Assembly (NCBI GenBank): GCA_001556025.1
Contig: LSIB01000190.1
Span: forward strand, 1 to 37,500
Source of the DNA: Rhizobiales bacterium CCH3-A5
GTDB lineage: Bacteria; Pseudomonadota; Alphaproteobacteria; Rhizobiales; Beijerinckiaceae
Length of the DNA: 37,500 nucleotides
Direction of reading: 5' to 3'
Part shown: in pieces, positions 17,532-24,835 of the stretch
Position numbering within the stretch: the first letter of the stretch is position 1
Layout: each line of letters starts with the position of its first letter
Translations under genes and position numbers: made by a program
Notes under the pieces: model-generated
The model's input: only the letters and a program-made list of their open reading frames with translations
Databases searched by the model: none
Told to the model about the DNA's origin: nothing

Positions 17532-19043
17532 ATGCGTGTTCGTTCGATCTTCGCCAAGCCTTCGCTGCGGTCGCCTTCGCTGCGGCCGTCATTGGCCGCG
17601 CAGCCAGCCGCGCTGCTGCTGACCGCTCTGCTGCTGGCCGCCTGCGCCGGCGAACAGAGCGTCATCCTGCCGCCGCAGCGGCCCTCCGACGCCGAGCTCG
17701 CGCCGCGCATCGCCGCGATCCAGCGCGCCGCCGACAGCGAACACCAGCGCCTGCTGACGGCGTTTGGCGGCGAGTATCGCGCGCCCGCCGTCAAGGCCGT
17801 GCTCGACGACATCGTCGCCCGGCTGGTGCGTGCCGGCGAGGGCCAGATCGGCGCCTATGAAATCACCATCCTGAATTCGCCGGTGGTCAACGCCTTCGCG
17901 CTGCCCAATGGCCGGCTCTACGTGACGCGTGGCCTGCTCGGGCTGGCCAACGACACCTCCGAGGTCGCATCGGTGCTGGCCCATGAGATCGCCCATGTCA
18001 CGGCCAGGCACGCCGTCGAGCGCGCCGAACTCGAGGCCGAATCGGCGCTCTTCACCAAGGTCGCCGGACAATTGCTCAACGACCCTGCAGCGGGCGCGGC
18101 CGTCCAGGCCGGCTCGCGGCTGTCGCTCGCGCGGTTTTCGCGGCAGCAGGAGCTGACCGCCGACCAGCTCAGCGTGCGCACCATCGCACGGGCCGGATTC
18201 GACCCCTATGGCGCCGGCCGCTTCCTCGGCGCGCTCGGCCGCAACACGGTGTTCCGCAGCGCCGCCGCAGACCGCACCTCCGAGGACCGCCGCCTCGACA
18301 TCCTGTCGAGCCATCCCTCGACGCCCGAGCGCGTCGCCGCCGTGACGCTCGCCGCCCGTCAGATCGGCGCGCCGGGCATCGGCGAACGCGAGGCCGGGCG
18401 CTGGCTCGGCGCGATCGACGGGCTGGCCTATGGCGAGGACCCGCGCGACGGCGTGGTGCGCGGCCGCAGCTATCTCAACAGCGCGCTGCGCATCGGCTTC
18501 ACCGCGCCCGAAGGTTTTGGGCTGGAGGCGGCGCGCGACATGGTCGTCGGCGTCGGCGGCAACGGCGCGCAGGCCCTGCGCTTCGATTCTGTGACGCTGC
18601 AACCCAACCAGACGCTTGAAAGCTATGTCGCCTCCGGCTGGATCGAGGGCGTCCAGACCGGCGTGGTCGAGCAGATCGAGATCGCTGGCCAGTCCGCCGT
18701 GATCACGGCCGGCAAGGGAGCCGACTGGTCGTTCCGGCTCGCGGCGATCCAGAGCGGCGGGCGGGTCTACCGCTTCATCATGGCGTCGCGCGGATCGAGC
18801 GATCCGGAGCGGCCGATGCGGATGCTGCTCGACAGCTTCAGGACGCTGTCCGCGACGGAAGCGCAGGCCGCACGACCGCTCCAGATCAGGCTCGTCACCG
18901 CCAATGCCGGCGATACGGCCGCTGTCATGGCGCAGCGCATGGCCGGCGTCGAACGGCCGCAGGAGCTGTTCCTGATCCTGAACGGGCTCGACCGCAACGC
19001 CGCGCTGGTTCCAGGCCAGCGCTACAAGATCGTCGCGGAATAG
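17532..19043 (+). CDS. M48-family metalloprotease lipoprotein
   Basis: A 503-aa periplasmic or outer-membrane-attached protease of family M48 (BepA/YfgC-like), which helps quality control of outer-membrane proteins. A lipobox (LLLAAC) lies near residue 38. The zinc motif is HEIAH in VLAHEIAHVTARHAVERAELE, and QELTADQLSVRTIARAGFDP supplies the third ligand Glu. A HPSTPERV motif follows, as in Oma1/BepA relatives. The C-terminal ~200 residues contain no TPR; they end in a LysM-like pattern (LVTANAGDTAAVMAQRM ... LNGLDRNAALVPGQRYKIV). ATG 17532 is used; an in-frame TTG at 17520 overlaps the upstream stop codon and is an alternative. It is convergent with pqqE, whose stop is 4 bases away. Confidence 0.88.
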   Translation: MRVRSIFAKPSLRSPSLRPSLAAQPAALLLTALLLAACAGEQSVILPPQRPSDAELAPRIAAIQRAADSEHQRLLTAFGGEYRAPAVKAVLDDIVARLVRAGEGQIGAYEITILNSPVVNAFALPNGRLYVTRGLLGLANDTSEVASVLAHEIAHVTARHAVERAELEAESALFTKVAGQLLNDPAAGAAVQAGSRLSLARFSRQQELTADQLSVRTIARAGFDPYGAGRFLGALGRNTVFRSAAADRTSEDRRLDILSSHPSTPERVAAVTLAARQIGAPGIGEREAGRWLGAIDGLAYGEDPRDGVVRGRSYLNSALRIGFTAPEGFGLEAARDMVVGVGGNGAQALRFDSVTLQPNQTLESYVASGWIEGVQTGVVEQIEIAGQSAVITAGKGADWSFRLAAIQSGGRVYRFIMASRGSSDPERPMRMLLDSFRTLSATEAQAARPLQIRLVTANAGDTAAVMAQRMAGVERPQELFLILNGLDRNAALVPGQRYKIVAE

Positions 19044-19047
19044 TGGT

Positions 19048-20142
19048 TCAGCTCCGGGCGTAGCCGCGATAGGCGTAGACGCCGGCCTCCGAGGCCGAAT
19101 CCCGCTCCGCGACCACCAGCAGCACGTCATGCAGCGGCGAGAGCCGGCAGGCGGGATCGGTCGCCGCGGCGTCGCCGGCGAAGAGCAGAGCCTGGCAGCG
19201 GCAGCCGCCGAAATCGCGTTCGCGCCGCTCGCAGCTCCGGCAAGGCTCGCGCATCCAGTCAGTCCCGCGATAGGCGTTGAAGGTGGCCGACTTGCGCCAG
19301 ATCTCGGCGAGCGGCCGGTCCCGGACGTTGTCGAAGACGAGATGCGGGATCGTCTCCGCGGCGTGGCAGGGCAGGACGCGACCCGAGGGCGTCACGTTGA
19401 TGTTCTGCGCACCCCAGCCTCCCATGCAGGGCTTGGGATAGCTCGCATAGTAGTCGGGCAGGACGGCGTCGATGACGAGGCGGCCGGCAGTCCGGGCCCG
19501 CTCGGCGGCGAGATCGGCTGTCGCGGTCTCGACCTGCGCGCGCGTCGGCATCAGACGGCCGCGATTTTCGACCGCCCAGCCATAGTACTGGACATGGGCG
19601 ATCTCGACGCGCGCCGCCCCCCAATCTTCGGCCAGCCGCACCAGCGCGGGAATCTGCGCGACGTTGCCGCGATGCACGACGGCGTTGAGCGTCAGCCGCA
19701 GACCCAGCCGCGCGATCTCCGCAGCGAGCCGGCGCTTCTGCGCCGCCGATCCGCGCAGGCCCGACACATGGTCGGCAGCGGCGTCCTCCACGCCCTGCAC
19801 CGAGAGCTGCACATGGTCGAGGCCGGCCTCGGCGACGCGCTGCAGGGCCTCGGGCGCGAAACCGACGCCCGATGTGATCAGGTTGGTGTAGAGGCCGCGC
19901 TCGGCCGCGCGGGCGACGAGGATGGGCAGATCCGGCCGCAGCATCGGCTCGCCGCCGGAGAACGAGATCTGCAGCACGCCCAGCGCCGCCGCCTCGTCGA
20001 CGACGCGCAGCCAGGTCGGCGTGTCGAGTTCGGCCGAGCGACGCTCCAGCTCAAGCGGGTTAGAGCAATAGGGGCATTTCAGCGCGCAGCGATGCGTCAG
20101 CTCGGCCAGCAGCGCCATCGGCGGGGCGAGTGGCGCGATCAC
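19048..20142 (-). CDS. pqqE: PqqE, radical SAM enzyme cross-linking Glu and Tyr of PqqA
   Basis: PqqE uses S-adenosylmethionine and an iron-sulfur cluster to join the Glu and Tyr side chains of the PqqA peptide (bound by PqqD) by a carbon-carbon bond, the first committed step to pyrroloquinoline quinone. The 364-aa protein has the radical SAM motif CALKCPYC (Cys 19, 23, 26). [12 protein letters not shown] follows. C-terminal SPASM-type cysteines for auxiliary clusters occur in [17 protein letters not shown] and [19 protein letters not shown]. The start is a GTG overlapping the pqqD stop (GTGA). It is the last gene of the operon; no terminator is apparent before the convergent protease gene. 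Confidence 0.94.
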   Translation of the reverse strand: MIAPLAPPMALLAELTHRCALKCPYCSNPLELERRSAELDTPTWLRVVDEAAALGVLQISFSGGEPMLRPDLPILVARAAERGLYTNLITSGVGFAPEALQRVAEAGLDHVQLSVQGVEDAAADHVSGLRGSAAQKRRLAAEIARLGLRLTLNAVVHRGNVAQIPALVRLAEDWGAARVEIAHVQYYGWAVENRGRLMPTRAQVETATADLAAERARTAGRLVIDAVLPDYYASYPKPCMGGWGAQNINVTPSGRVLPCHAAETIPHLVFDNVRDRPLAEIWRKSATFNAYRGTDWMREPCRSCERRERDFGGCRCQALLFAGDAAATDPACRLSPLHDVLLVVAERDSASEAGVYAYRGYARS

Positions 20143-20438
20143 GGCGCCGGCTCCCGGCGCTCCAGCATGCGGATGGCGAGAAGTTCTGCCACGAAGGAAG
20201 CGACATCGGCTCCGATCTCGGCCTCGGGCGCGGAGAACTCGACGGCGAGTTCGCGCGCGATGGCATCGACCGTCCGGACGCCATCGATCCGCGTCAGGAT
20301 CTCGACGGCGATCTCGTCGGGCTCGAACACCCGTTCCGGACCTTGCAGAAACCACTGCGCGCGCGCCTGGTTGAACTGCAGCCGTACGCCGCGCGGCAGC
20401 GCCGGAACGTCGCCTCCGCTGATCGGCAAGCCGCTCAT
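20139..20438 (-). CDS. pqqD: PqqD, PqqA peptide chaperone
   Basis: PqqD is the small RiPP recognition element that binds PqqA and presents it to PqqE. The 99-aa protein has the family pattern [25 protein letters not shown] followed by the helical [28 protein letters not shown]. The ATG overlaps the pqqC stop by ATGA, and its own stop overlaps the pqqE start, so the three are translationally coupled. Confidence 0.92.
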   Translation of the reverse strand: MSGLPISGGDVPALPRGVRLQFNQARAQWFLQGPERVFEPDEIAVEILTRIDGVRTVDAIARELAVEFSAPEAEIGADVASFVAELLAIRMLERREPAP

Positions 20439-21169
20439 CGCGCCTCCGGACGCCACGCCCCGGGCGGCGGCAGGCCCGGCTCGACATAAGCGAAATGCAG
20501 CGCGTCGAGCTGCGCCCAGAGCACGTCGCATTTGAAACGCAGCGCCGCGATCACGGCCTGCTGCTGCGCCGCTGTGACGGCGTGGGCGCGCACATAGCCG
20601 AGCGCAAAATCGACGTCGCGCGAGGCTTGCGCAGGGCGTTTGTCGAAATAGGCGAGCGTTTCGGCGGTGACGAAGGGATAGTTTGCGAGCATCCCGGAGA
20701 CGCGCTCGGCGATGATCGCCGGCGAGAACATCTCGGTCAGCGAGGAGGCGATGGCCTCGAGCAGGCTGCGCTCGGCGACGAAGCGGACATAGGCCTGCAC
20801 GGCGAAGCGGGTCGCCGGCAGCACGCCGGTTCCGTCCTCCACATCGGCGTCGGAGAAGCCGAAGCTCGCCGTCAGCTTCTGCCAGCGCGCGAAGCCGCCA
20901 TCGCCATCGCTTTCGCCGTCATGGTCGACGATGCGTTGACGCCAGATGCGGCGCAGCTCCGGCGTCGGCAGCCGTGCCAGCAGCGTGGCATCCTTGACCG
21001 GGATCATCGCTTGGTAGTGCGAGCGGTTCAGCGCCCAGGCGGCGACCTGACCGTGCGTTAGCCGGCCGTCATGCAGCAGGCGGTGGAACGGATGGAGATT
21101 ATGGTAGCGCTCCGCGCCGACCGCCCTGAGCGCGGCCTCCAGCCCGTCTTGCGTCAGCGGCGCGCTCAC
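20435..21169 (-). CDS. pqqC: PqqC, PQQ synthase (final oxidation step)
   Basis: PqqC closes the ring and carries out the final cofactor-free eight-electron oxidation that gives PQQ. The 244-aa protein has the usual length and family signatures: [28 protein letters not shown] near the N-terminus, a [18 protein letters not shown] segment and the long helical C-terminal half. The start is GTG 21169, overlapping the pqqB stop (GTGA); longer readings would intrude on pqqB. Like its neighbours it is a member of a tightly overlapping operon. Confidence 0.94.
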   Translation of the reverse strand: MSAPLTQDGLEAALRAVGAERYHNLHPFHRLLHDGRLTHGQVAAWALNRSHYQAMIPVKDATLLARLPTPELRRIWRQRIVDHDGESDGDGGFARWQKLTASFGFSDADVEDGTGVLPATRFAVQAYVRFVAERSLLEAIASSLTEMFSPAIIAERVSGMLANYPFVTAETLAYFDKRPAQASRDVDFALGYVRAHAVTAAQQQAVIAALRFKCDVLWAQLDALHFAYVEPGLPPPGAWRPEAR

Positions 21170-22083
21170 AGGCGAAACTCCATGCCGTCCTCCGCGACGA
21201 GCCAGCCCGCTGCCTCGACCTCGCATCGTTCCGGCGAGCCGCAAACCAGCAGCGGGTTGCTGTTGTTGATATGGACATAGGCCTTGCGCGCGATGGCGCA
21301 ACCCGACAGGGCGGCAAGCGAGCCATCCGGCCCGCCGACGGGAACATGGCCCATGCGCCGGCCGGTCTTGGACCCGAGCCCCAGGCGGACCATTTCGTCA
21401 TCGTCATAAAGCGTGCCGTCGAACAGCAGCAGCGGCGTTCCGTCGAGCCTGCGCCGCAGCGCCTCGGTGACGGTCGCGCAGCCCGGCACATAATGCGCCC
21501 AGCCCTGCGCGCCCTCGCCCCGCAGCGCGACGCCGACCGTGCGCCCGTCCTCGATATCGGTCTTCACATCCTCGCCCTCGTCCCAGAGCGGGGCCTTTCC
21601 GGGAACCGGGAACAGCTCCATCTCGACATCCGTGACGGGATGGAACGGAACGCCGAGGGCGATCTCGCGACGTTCGACCAGCGTCTCGTCAAGCGCACGG
21701 AAGATCGGGTTCGCCGCCAGCGCCGTCAAAACGGAGCGCGTCGCAAACAGCCGCAGCGGCCAGCGCTCGCGCAGACCGAGCAGACCGGCGACATGGTCGA
21801 TGTCGGCATTGGTGAGGACGACTGCTGCGACCGGACTGTCGCGCTGACCGTGGCGCGGCTGCAGCGGCGGGTTGTCGAGAAGTTGCTGCCGGATGTCGGG
21901 AGATGCGTTGACGAGCGCCCAGGCGCCCGAGCGGCCGCACACCGCGATCGACGATTGCGAGCGCCGGACGACGCGCGCGTCACCATCCCAGGCGAGCGTG
22001 CAGACCGGGCAGCGGCAGTTCCATTGCGGATAGCCGCCGCCGGCTGCCGATCCGAGAATGCGAACCACGCAACGCGCATCCAT
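21166..22083 (-). CDS. pqqB: PqqB, metallo-hydrolase-like PQQ biosynthesis protein
   Basis: PqqB has a metallo-beta-lactamase fold and is proposed to hydroxylate the tyrosine part of the cross-linked PqqA dipeptide. The 305-aa protein opens with VRILGSAAGGGYPQWNCRCPVC, the family hallmark including a structural zinc Cys motif, and has VLTNADIDHVAGLLGLRE and HINNSNPLL. It starts at ATG 22083, 18 bases after pqqA, with no strong Shine-Dalgarno. Weak initiation here would fit the general need for much more PqqA than enzyme, but that is inference. Confidence 0.93.
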   Translation of the reverse strand: MDARCVVRILGSAAGGGYPQWNCRCPVCTLAWDGDARVVRRSQSSIAVCGRSGAWALVNASPDIRQQLLDNPPLQPRHGQRDSPVAAVVLTNADIDHVAGLLGLRERWPLRLFATRSVLTALAANPIFRALDETLVERREIALGVPFHPVTDVEMELFPVPGKAPLWDEGEDVKTDIEDGRTVGVALRGEGAQGWAHYVPGCATVTEALRRRLDGTPLLLFDGTLYDDDEMVRLGLGSKTGRRMGHVPVGGPDGSLAALSGCAIARKAYVHINNSNPLLVCGSPERCEVEAAGWLVAEDGMEFRL

Positions 22084-22101
22084 CGGATCGGCGTCGCGCT
22101 C

Positions 22102-22182
22102 TCAGATCTCGGCAGGGGCGTAGGCGCTGACTTCGCAGCCGCAGGTCCGTTCGACGATCGCAGGCTTTTTCCACTGACGCAT
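22102..22182 (-). CDS. pqqA: PqqA, 26-residue precursor peptide of PQQ
   Basis: PqqA is the ribosomal peptide whose Glu and Tyr become pyrroloquinoline quinone. The 26 residues begin MRQWKKP and carry the diagnostic Glu-x3-Tyr spacing as Glu17-Val-Ser-Ala-Tyr21, followed by a short APAEI tail. Two in-frame ATGs exist. The second (complement 22180-22182) is chosen because the AAGGAGG ribosome site ends six bases before it, whereas it directly abuts the first ATG. It heads the pqqABCDE operon and has a recognisable promoter upstream. Confidence 0.95.
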   Translation of the reverse strand: MRQWKKPAIVERTCGCEVSAYAPAEI

Positions 22183-22226
22183 GATCATCCTCCTTACGCT
22201 GCACAGTGATGAGGGCAGCCAATACG

Positions 22227-22255
22227 AATATGAGCACGTTCAGAACAGGATGCAA
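22227..22255 (-). promoter_or_regulatory. Candidate promoter of the pqqABCDE operon
   Basis: On the minus strand TTGCAT (complement 22250-22255) and CATATT (complement 22227-22232) are separated by exactly 17 bases. They match three and four of six positions of the housekeeping consensus. The start would be near 22220, giving a leader of about 38 bases ending in the pqqA ribosome site. The weak -35 and the palindrome 11 bases further upstream suggest activator dependence. Confidence 0.4.
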
Positions 22256-22266
22256 GTCGCTTTTGC

Positions 22267-22298
22267 CGAAGATGTAGTATTGGGATACTACATCTTCG
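22267..22298. promoter_or_regulatory. Perfect 13-bp inverted repeat between pqqA and the sugar dehydrogenase gene
   Basis: The left arm CGAAGATGTAGTA (22267-22279) and right arm TACTACATCTTCG (22286-22298) are perfect reverse complements around a 6-base spacer. The site lies 11 bases upstream of the pqqA -35 element and about 40 bases upstream of the -35 of the divergent gene, a position typical of an activator binding both ways. No T-run follows on either strand, so it is not an intrinsic terminator. No regulator gene is adjacent. Confidence 0.7.
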
Positions 22299-22337
22299 AT
22301 TGTGCGACGCAGCATAAAATTGTCCGCATATTGCAGC

Positions 22338-22368
22338 TTTACAGACAGACGGAGAGAATTACTATCAT
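22338..22368 (+). promoter_or_regulatory. Candidate promoter of the PQQ-type sugar dehydrogenase gene
   Basis: TTTACA (22338-22343) matches five of six -35 positions and TATCAT (22363-22368) five of six -10 positions, with a long 19-base spacer. An overlapping TACTAT (22360-22365) would give 16. Transcription would start near 22375, about 30 bases before the ATG. The local sequence is clearly more AT-rich than the genes around it. Confidence 0.45.
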
Positions 22369-22404
22369 CTAGCCAGAATGAAGAAACAACGTCGGGAGGA
22401 TCGC

Positions 22405-23670
22405 ATGCTCAGGAAACACATGATTGTGGCCGCAATCGCGACGGCCGGCCTCTCCGCCGGGGCGCTCGCCCAGGCGCCCAGCCCCGGAAACCTGGAAAAG
22501 CTCTCCGCCTTCAAGCCGACGACGAACAATCTGACCATCCCGGAGGTTGCGCAGACGGGCCGCCGCGCCGACCAGATCAAGAAGAACCTGCAGCAGATCA
22601 AGCTGCCGCCGGGCTTCAAGATCGGCCTTTACGCCGTGGTGCCTGACGCCAGGCACATGGCGGTCGGCCGTCAGACCGGCATCCTCTTCGTCGGCACGCG
22701 CAAGACCAAGGTCTACACCGTGATCGACCAGGACAAGGACCGCGTTGCCGACGTCGTCAAGGAGTTCGCGCCGACGGTCGACTTCAAGGTGCCCAACGGC
22801 GTCTGCATGTCGGACGACAACTTCCTCTTCGTAGCCGAGCATAACCGCGTGCTCGTCTTCCCGGCGGCAGAGTTCTTCCAGGAAGGTCCGGACACGGCCG
22901 CCTTCGTCGTGGTTGATCAGGGCAAGCTGATCCCGACCGAGGAGGAGAGCTTCAACCATGGCGCCCGCGTCTGCCGGATCGGCCCCGACAACAAGCTCTA
23001 TGTCTCGCTCGGCCAGCCCTTCAACGTCTACGCCAAGGAGAAGCACGAACTCTACCAGAAGGTCGGCATCGGCGGCATCGTGCGCATGGACCGCGACGGC
23101 AAGAGCCGCGAGGTCTTCGCCACCGGCATCCGCAATTCGGTCGGCATCGAGTTCAATCCGCGCGACCGCTCGCTCTGGTTCACCGACAACCAGGTCGACG
23201 GCATGGGCGACGACATTCCGCCCGGCGAAATCAACCGCGCCACCGCGCCCGGCCAGAATTTCGGCTTCCCCTGGTATGGCGGCGGCACGACCCGCACCGA
23301 GGAATGGAAAGCCGAACCGCTGCCGGCCAACGTGACCGCGCCCCAAGTCGAGACGGTGGCCCATGCAGCCGATCTCGGGCTGAAATTCTACAGCGGTACG
23401 ATGTTCCCGCAGAAGTATCGCGGCGGGCTGTTCTCGGCGCAGCGCGGTTCCTGGAACCGCACCACGCCGGTCGGCGCGCGCGTGATGTTCACCTCGCTCA
23501 AGCCGGATGGAACCGCAGACAAGACCGAGGTCTTCGCCGAGGGCTGGCTCGCGCCTTCGGGCGAGTATCTCGGCCGGATTGTCGATGTCGCGCAGTTGCC
23601 GGACGGCTCGCTGCTCGCCTCGGATGATACGGCGGGCGCCATCTACCGCATCTGGTACGAGGGGCGCTGA
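22405..23670 (+). CDS. Secreted PQQ-dependent sugar dehydrogenase (sorbosone/glucose dehydrogenase family)
   Basis: A 421-aa periplasmic beta-propeller protein of the soluble glucose / L-sorbosone dehydrogenase family (COG2133), which oxidises sugars or other aldoses with PQQ. A signal peptide (HMIVAAIATAGLSAGALAQ) precedes the propeller. Family blocks include LPPGFKIGLYA, VPNGVCMSDDNFLFVAEHNRVLVF, EESFNHGARVCRIGPDNKLYVSLG, ATGIRNSVGIEFNPRDRSLWFTDN and GQNFGFPWYGGG. ATG 22405 is chosen because GGAGG ends 5 bases before it; an in-frame ATG at 22378 lacks a site. It is divergent from pqqABCDE and followed by a cytochrome c gene, which fits a PQQ enzyme with its electron acceptor. The exact sugar is not predictable. 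PQQ binding itself is inferred from family and context. Confidence 0.88.
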   Translation: MLRKHMIVAAIATAGLSAGALAQAPSPGNLEKLSAFKPTTNNLTIPEVAQTGRRADQIKKNLQQIKLPPGFKIGLYAVVPDARHMAVGRQTGILFVGTRKTKVYTVIDQDKDRVADVVKEFAPTVDFKVPNGVCMSDDNFLFVAEHNRVLVFPAAEFFQEGPDTAAFVVVDQGKLIPTEEESFNHGARVCRIGPDNKLYVSLGQPFNVYAKEKHELYQKVGIGGIVRMDRDGKSREVFATGIRNSVGIEFNPRDRSLWFTDNQVDGMGDDIPPGEINRATAPGQNFGFPWYGGGTTRTEEWKAEPLPANVTAPQVETVAHAADLGLKFYSGTMFPQKYRGGLFSAQRGSWNRTTPVGARVMFTSLKPDGTADKTEVFAEGWLAPSGEYLGRIVDVAQLPDGSLLASDDTAGAIYRIWYEGR

Positions 23671-23686
23671 GCGTCCCGCGCGAAGC

Positions 23687-23718
23687 GGCTCCGGGCGGCG
23701 CACGCCCGGAGCCTTTTT
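23687..23718 (+). terminator. Rho-independent terminator after the sugar dehydrogenase gene
   Basis: A perfect 11-bp stem (GGCTCCGGGCG at 23687-23697 with CGCCCGGAGCC at 23703-23713) has a 5-base loop and is followed by five T residues. It lies 16 bases after the dehydrogenase stop but only 22 bases before the ATG of the cytochrome c gene. It would therefore stop or attenuate read-through into that gene, which has no obvious promoter of its own. Confidence 0.85.
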
Positions 23719-23740
23719 CACGTCGGCAAGGGAGATCACC

Positions 23741-24061
23741 ATGCGGCATGCGCTTATAGCGCTTATCCTGCTCGGCGCGGGCGGGACAGCGGTCGCGGCC
23801 GACGTCAAGGCCGGCCGCCAGGTCGCGCTCGGCTGTCAGGGCTGCCATGGCATGGACGGGCTTTCGAAGCAGCCCGACGCGCCCAATCTCGCGGCGCAAC
23901 CTGCGCTCTTCCTCGTGAAGGCCATGGCCGAGTACAGGACCAAAAGCCGCCAGCACGAGCAGATGAACGTGGTGGCGCAAGGCCTCAGCGAGCGCGAGAT
24001 CGCCGATGTCGCGGCGTATTACGCCGCGATCGAGATCGAGGTGGTGAAGACGCCCCAGTGA
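23741..24061 (+). CDS. Small periplasmic cytochrome c
   Basis: A 106-aa class I c-type cytochrome. A signal peptide (ALIALILLGAGGTAVAA) is followed by haem motif CQGCH (residues 32-36) and a C-terminal Met in HEQMNVVAQGLSEREIADVAAYYAAI that probably supplies the sixth ligand. It resembles the cytochrome c-553 / c4-half group that accept electrons from periplasmic dehydrogenases. Placed just after a PQQ-type dehydrogenase, it is the likely electron acceptor. GGGAG lies 6 bases before the ATG. A strong terminator separates the two genes, so their expression ratio is probably uneven. Confidence 0.88.
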   Translation: MRHALIALILLGAGGTAVAADVKAGRQVALGCQGCHGMDGLSKQPDAPNLAAQPALFLVKAMAEYRTKSRQHEQMNVVAQGLSEREIADVAAYYAAIEIEVVKTPQ

Positions 24062-24075
24062 CGCCTGCGGCTGCC

Positions 24076-24600
24076 TCAGGCGGCCAGCGGCAACGCCTCC
24101 GGTGCCAGGCGCTCGCCGGTCGCGGCCAGTACGCCGCGCGCGCCAGCCAGCGCGCCGTCGCGCAGCTCGAGACCGAGGAAGCGCTCGCGCTCGACCGGGC
24201 CAGGCATGGCCAGACCGTCCGCGACATCGCCCGAGAAACCGAAGCGCTCGTAATAGGCGGCGTCGCCGACGAGCAGGACCGCGCCATGGCCCCGGCAGGC
24301 GGCGCGCCAGAGCGCCTCGCGCATCATCGCCTTGCCCAGCCCTTCGCCCTGCAATTCGGGGGCGACCGCAAGCGGGCCGAGCAGCAGCGCGGGAACGCCG
24401 GCGGCCTCGACATGCCAGAGCCGCACGGTCGCCACGACGACGCCGTCGCGTTCTGCGGTCAGCGCAAGGCCGGCGGCCGGCAGGCGGCCCTCGCGCAGGC
24501 GCTCGCTCGACTTGGCGGTGCGGCGCTCGCCCAGGCAACGGTCGAGCAGGGCCTCGCGGGCCGGGATGTCGGACGAGACTTCCTCGCGGATCGTGATCAT
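24076..24600 (-). CDS. GNAT-family N-acetyltransferase (YhbS-like)
   Basis: A 174-aa acetyltransferase with the acetyl-CoA binding pattern LLLGPLAVAPELQGEGLGKAMMREAL (motif A, Q/RxxGxG/A) followed by VLLVGDAAYYERFGFSGDVADGL (motif B). It is close to YhbS-type enzymes of unknown substrate. Start ATG 24600 has GGAGGT at 6 bases; longer in-frame starts upstream lie in the hairpin-rich gap and are not supported. Its stop is 14 bases from the convergent cytochrome c stop. Confidence 0.85.
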   Translation of the reverse strand: MITIREEVSSDIPAREALLDRCLGERRTAKSSERLREGRLPAAGLALTAERDGVVVATVRLWHVEAAGVPALLLGPLAVAPELQGEGLGKAMMREALWRAACRGHGAVLLVGDAAYYERFGFSGDVADGLAMPGPVERERFLGLELRDGALAGARGVLAATGERLAPEALPLAA

Positions 24601-24705
24601 GACGCACCTCCGGCCGGAGCGCCCGCGATGACGCGGACCTTCCCGGCGCCGCGCGAACGCGGCCACATCGATTGGGATGGGTGGAAGAGGGTCCGGCGGG
24701 AGCCA

Positions 24706-24820
24706 CGTCCGCGTGCTTCCATTCGTGGAAGACGCGGACGCTCCGCCCCGATCCTGGGGCGGCCTGCCGATCATGGCAGGGCGCTTCGCCGGACCCGATT
24801 GGCGCGAAGGGCGGGTTTAG
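24706..24820. other. Cluster of tandem hairpins in the GNAT-decarboxylase gap
   Basis: Four successive inverted repeats fill this gap. (1) 24706-24740: CGTCCGCGT/ACGCGGACG plus CTTCCA/TGGAAG around a TTCG tetraloop, 15 pairs with one bulged G. (2) 24743-24762: CCGCCCC/GGGGCGG with loop GATCCT. (3) 24763-24780: CCTGCC/GGCAGG with loop GATCAT. (4) 24784-24808: a CTTCGCC/GGCGCGAAG stem with a bulge. The region lies between the decarboxylase stop (24836) and the GNAT start (24600), both on the minus strand. It could terminate the decarboxylase transcript, be a REP-like repeat, or be a small RNA. There is no T-run. Confidence 0.55.
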
Positions 24821-24835
24821 CCCCTCGAACTCACG

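Noticed and set aside
17589..19130. Long frame antisense to the M48 protease gene
   Set aside because: Arg/Asp/Gly-rich shadow, no ribosome site; the sense strand carries HEIAH and a lipobox.
22315..22320. TAAAAT as the -10 of the sugar dehydrogenase promoter
   Set aside because: No -35 element at usable distance, while TTTACA/TATCAT a little downstream fits better. It could still serve an activated promoter because the palindrome would overlap the -35 position.
24601..24774. N-terminal extension of the GNAT gene into the hairpin region
   Set aside because: The extension is Arg/Pro-rich with no homology, and the ATG at 24600 has a good ribosome site.
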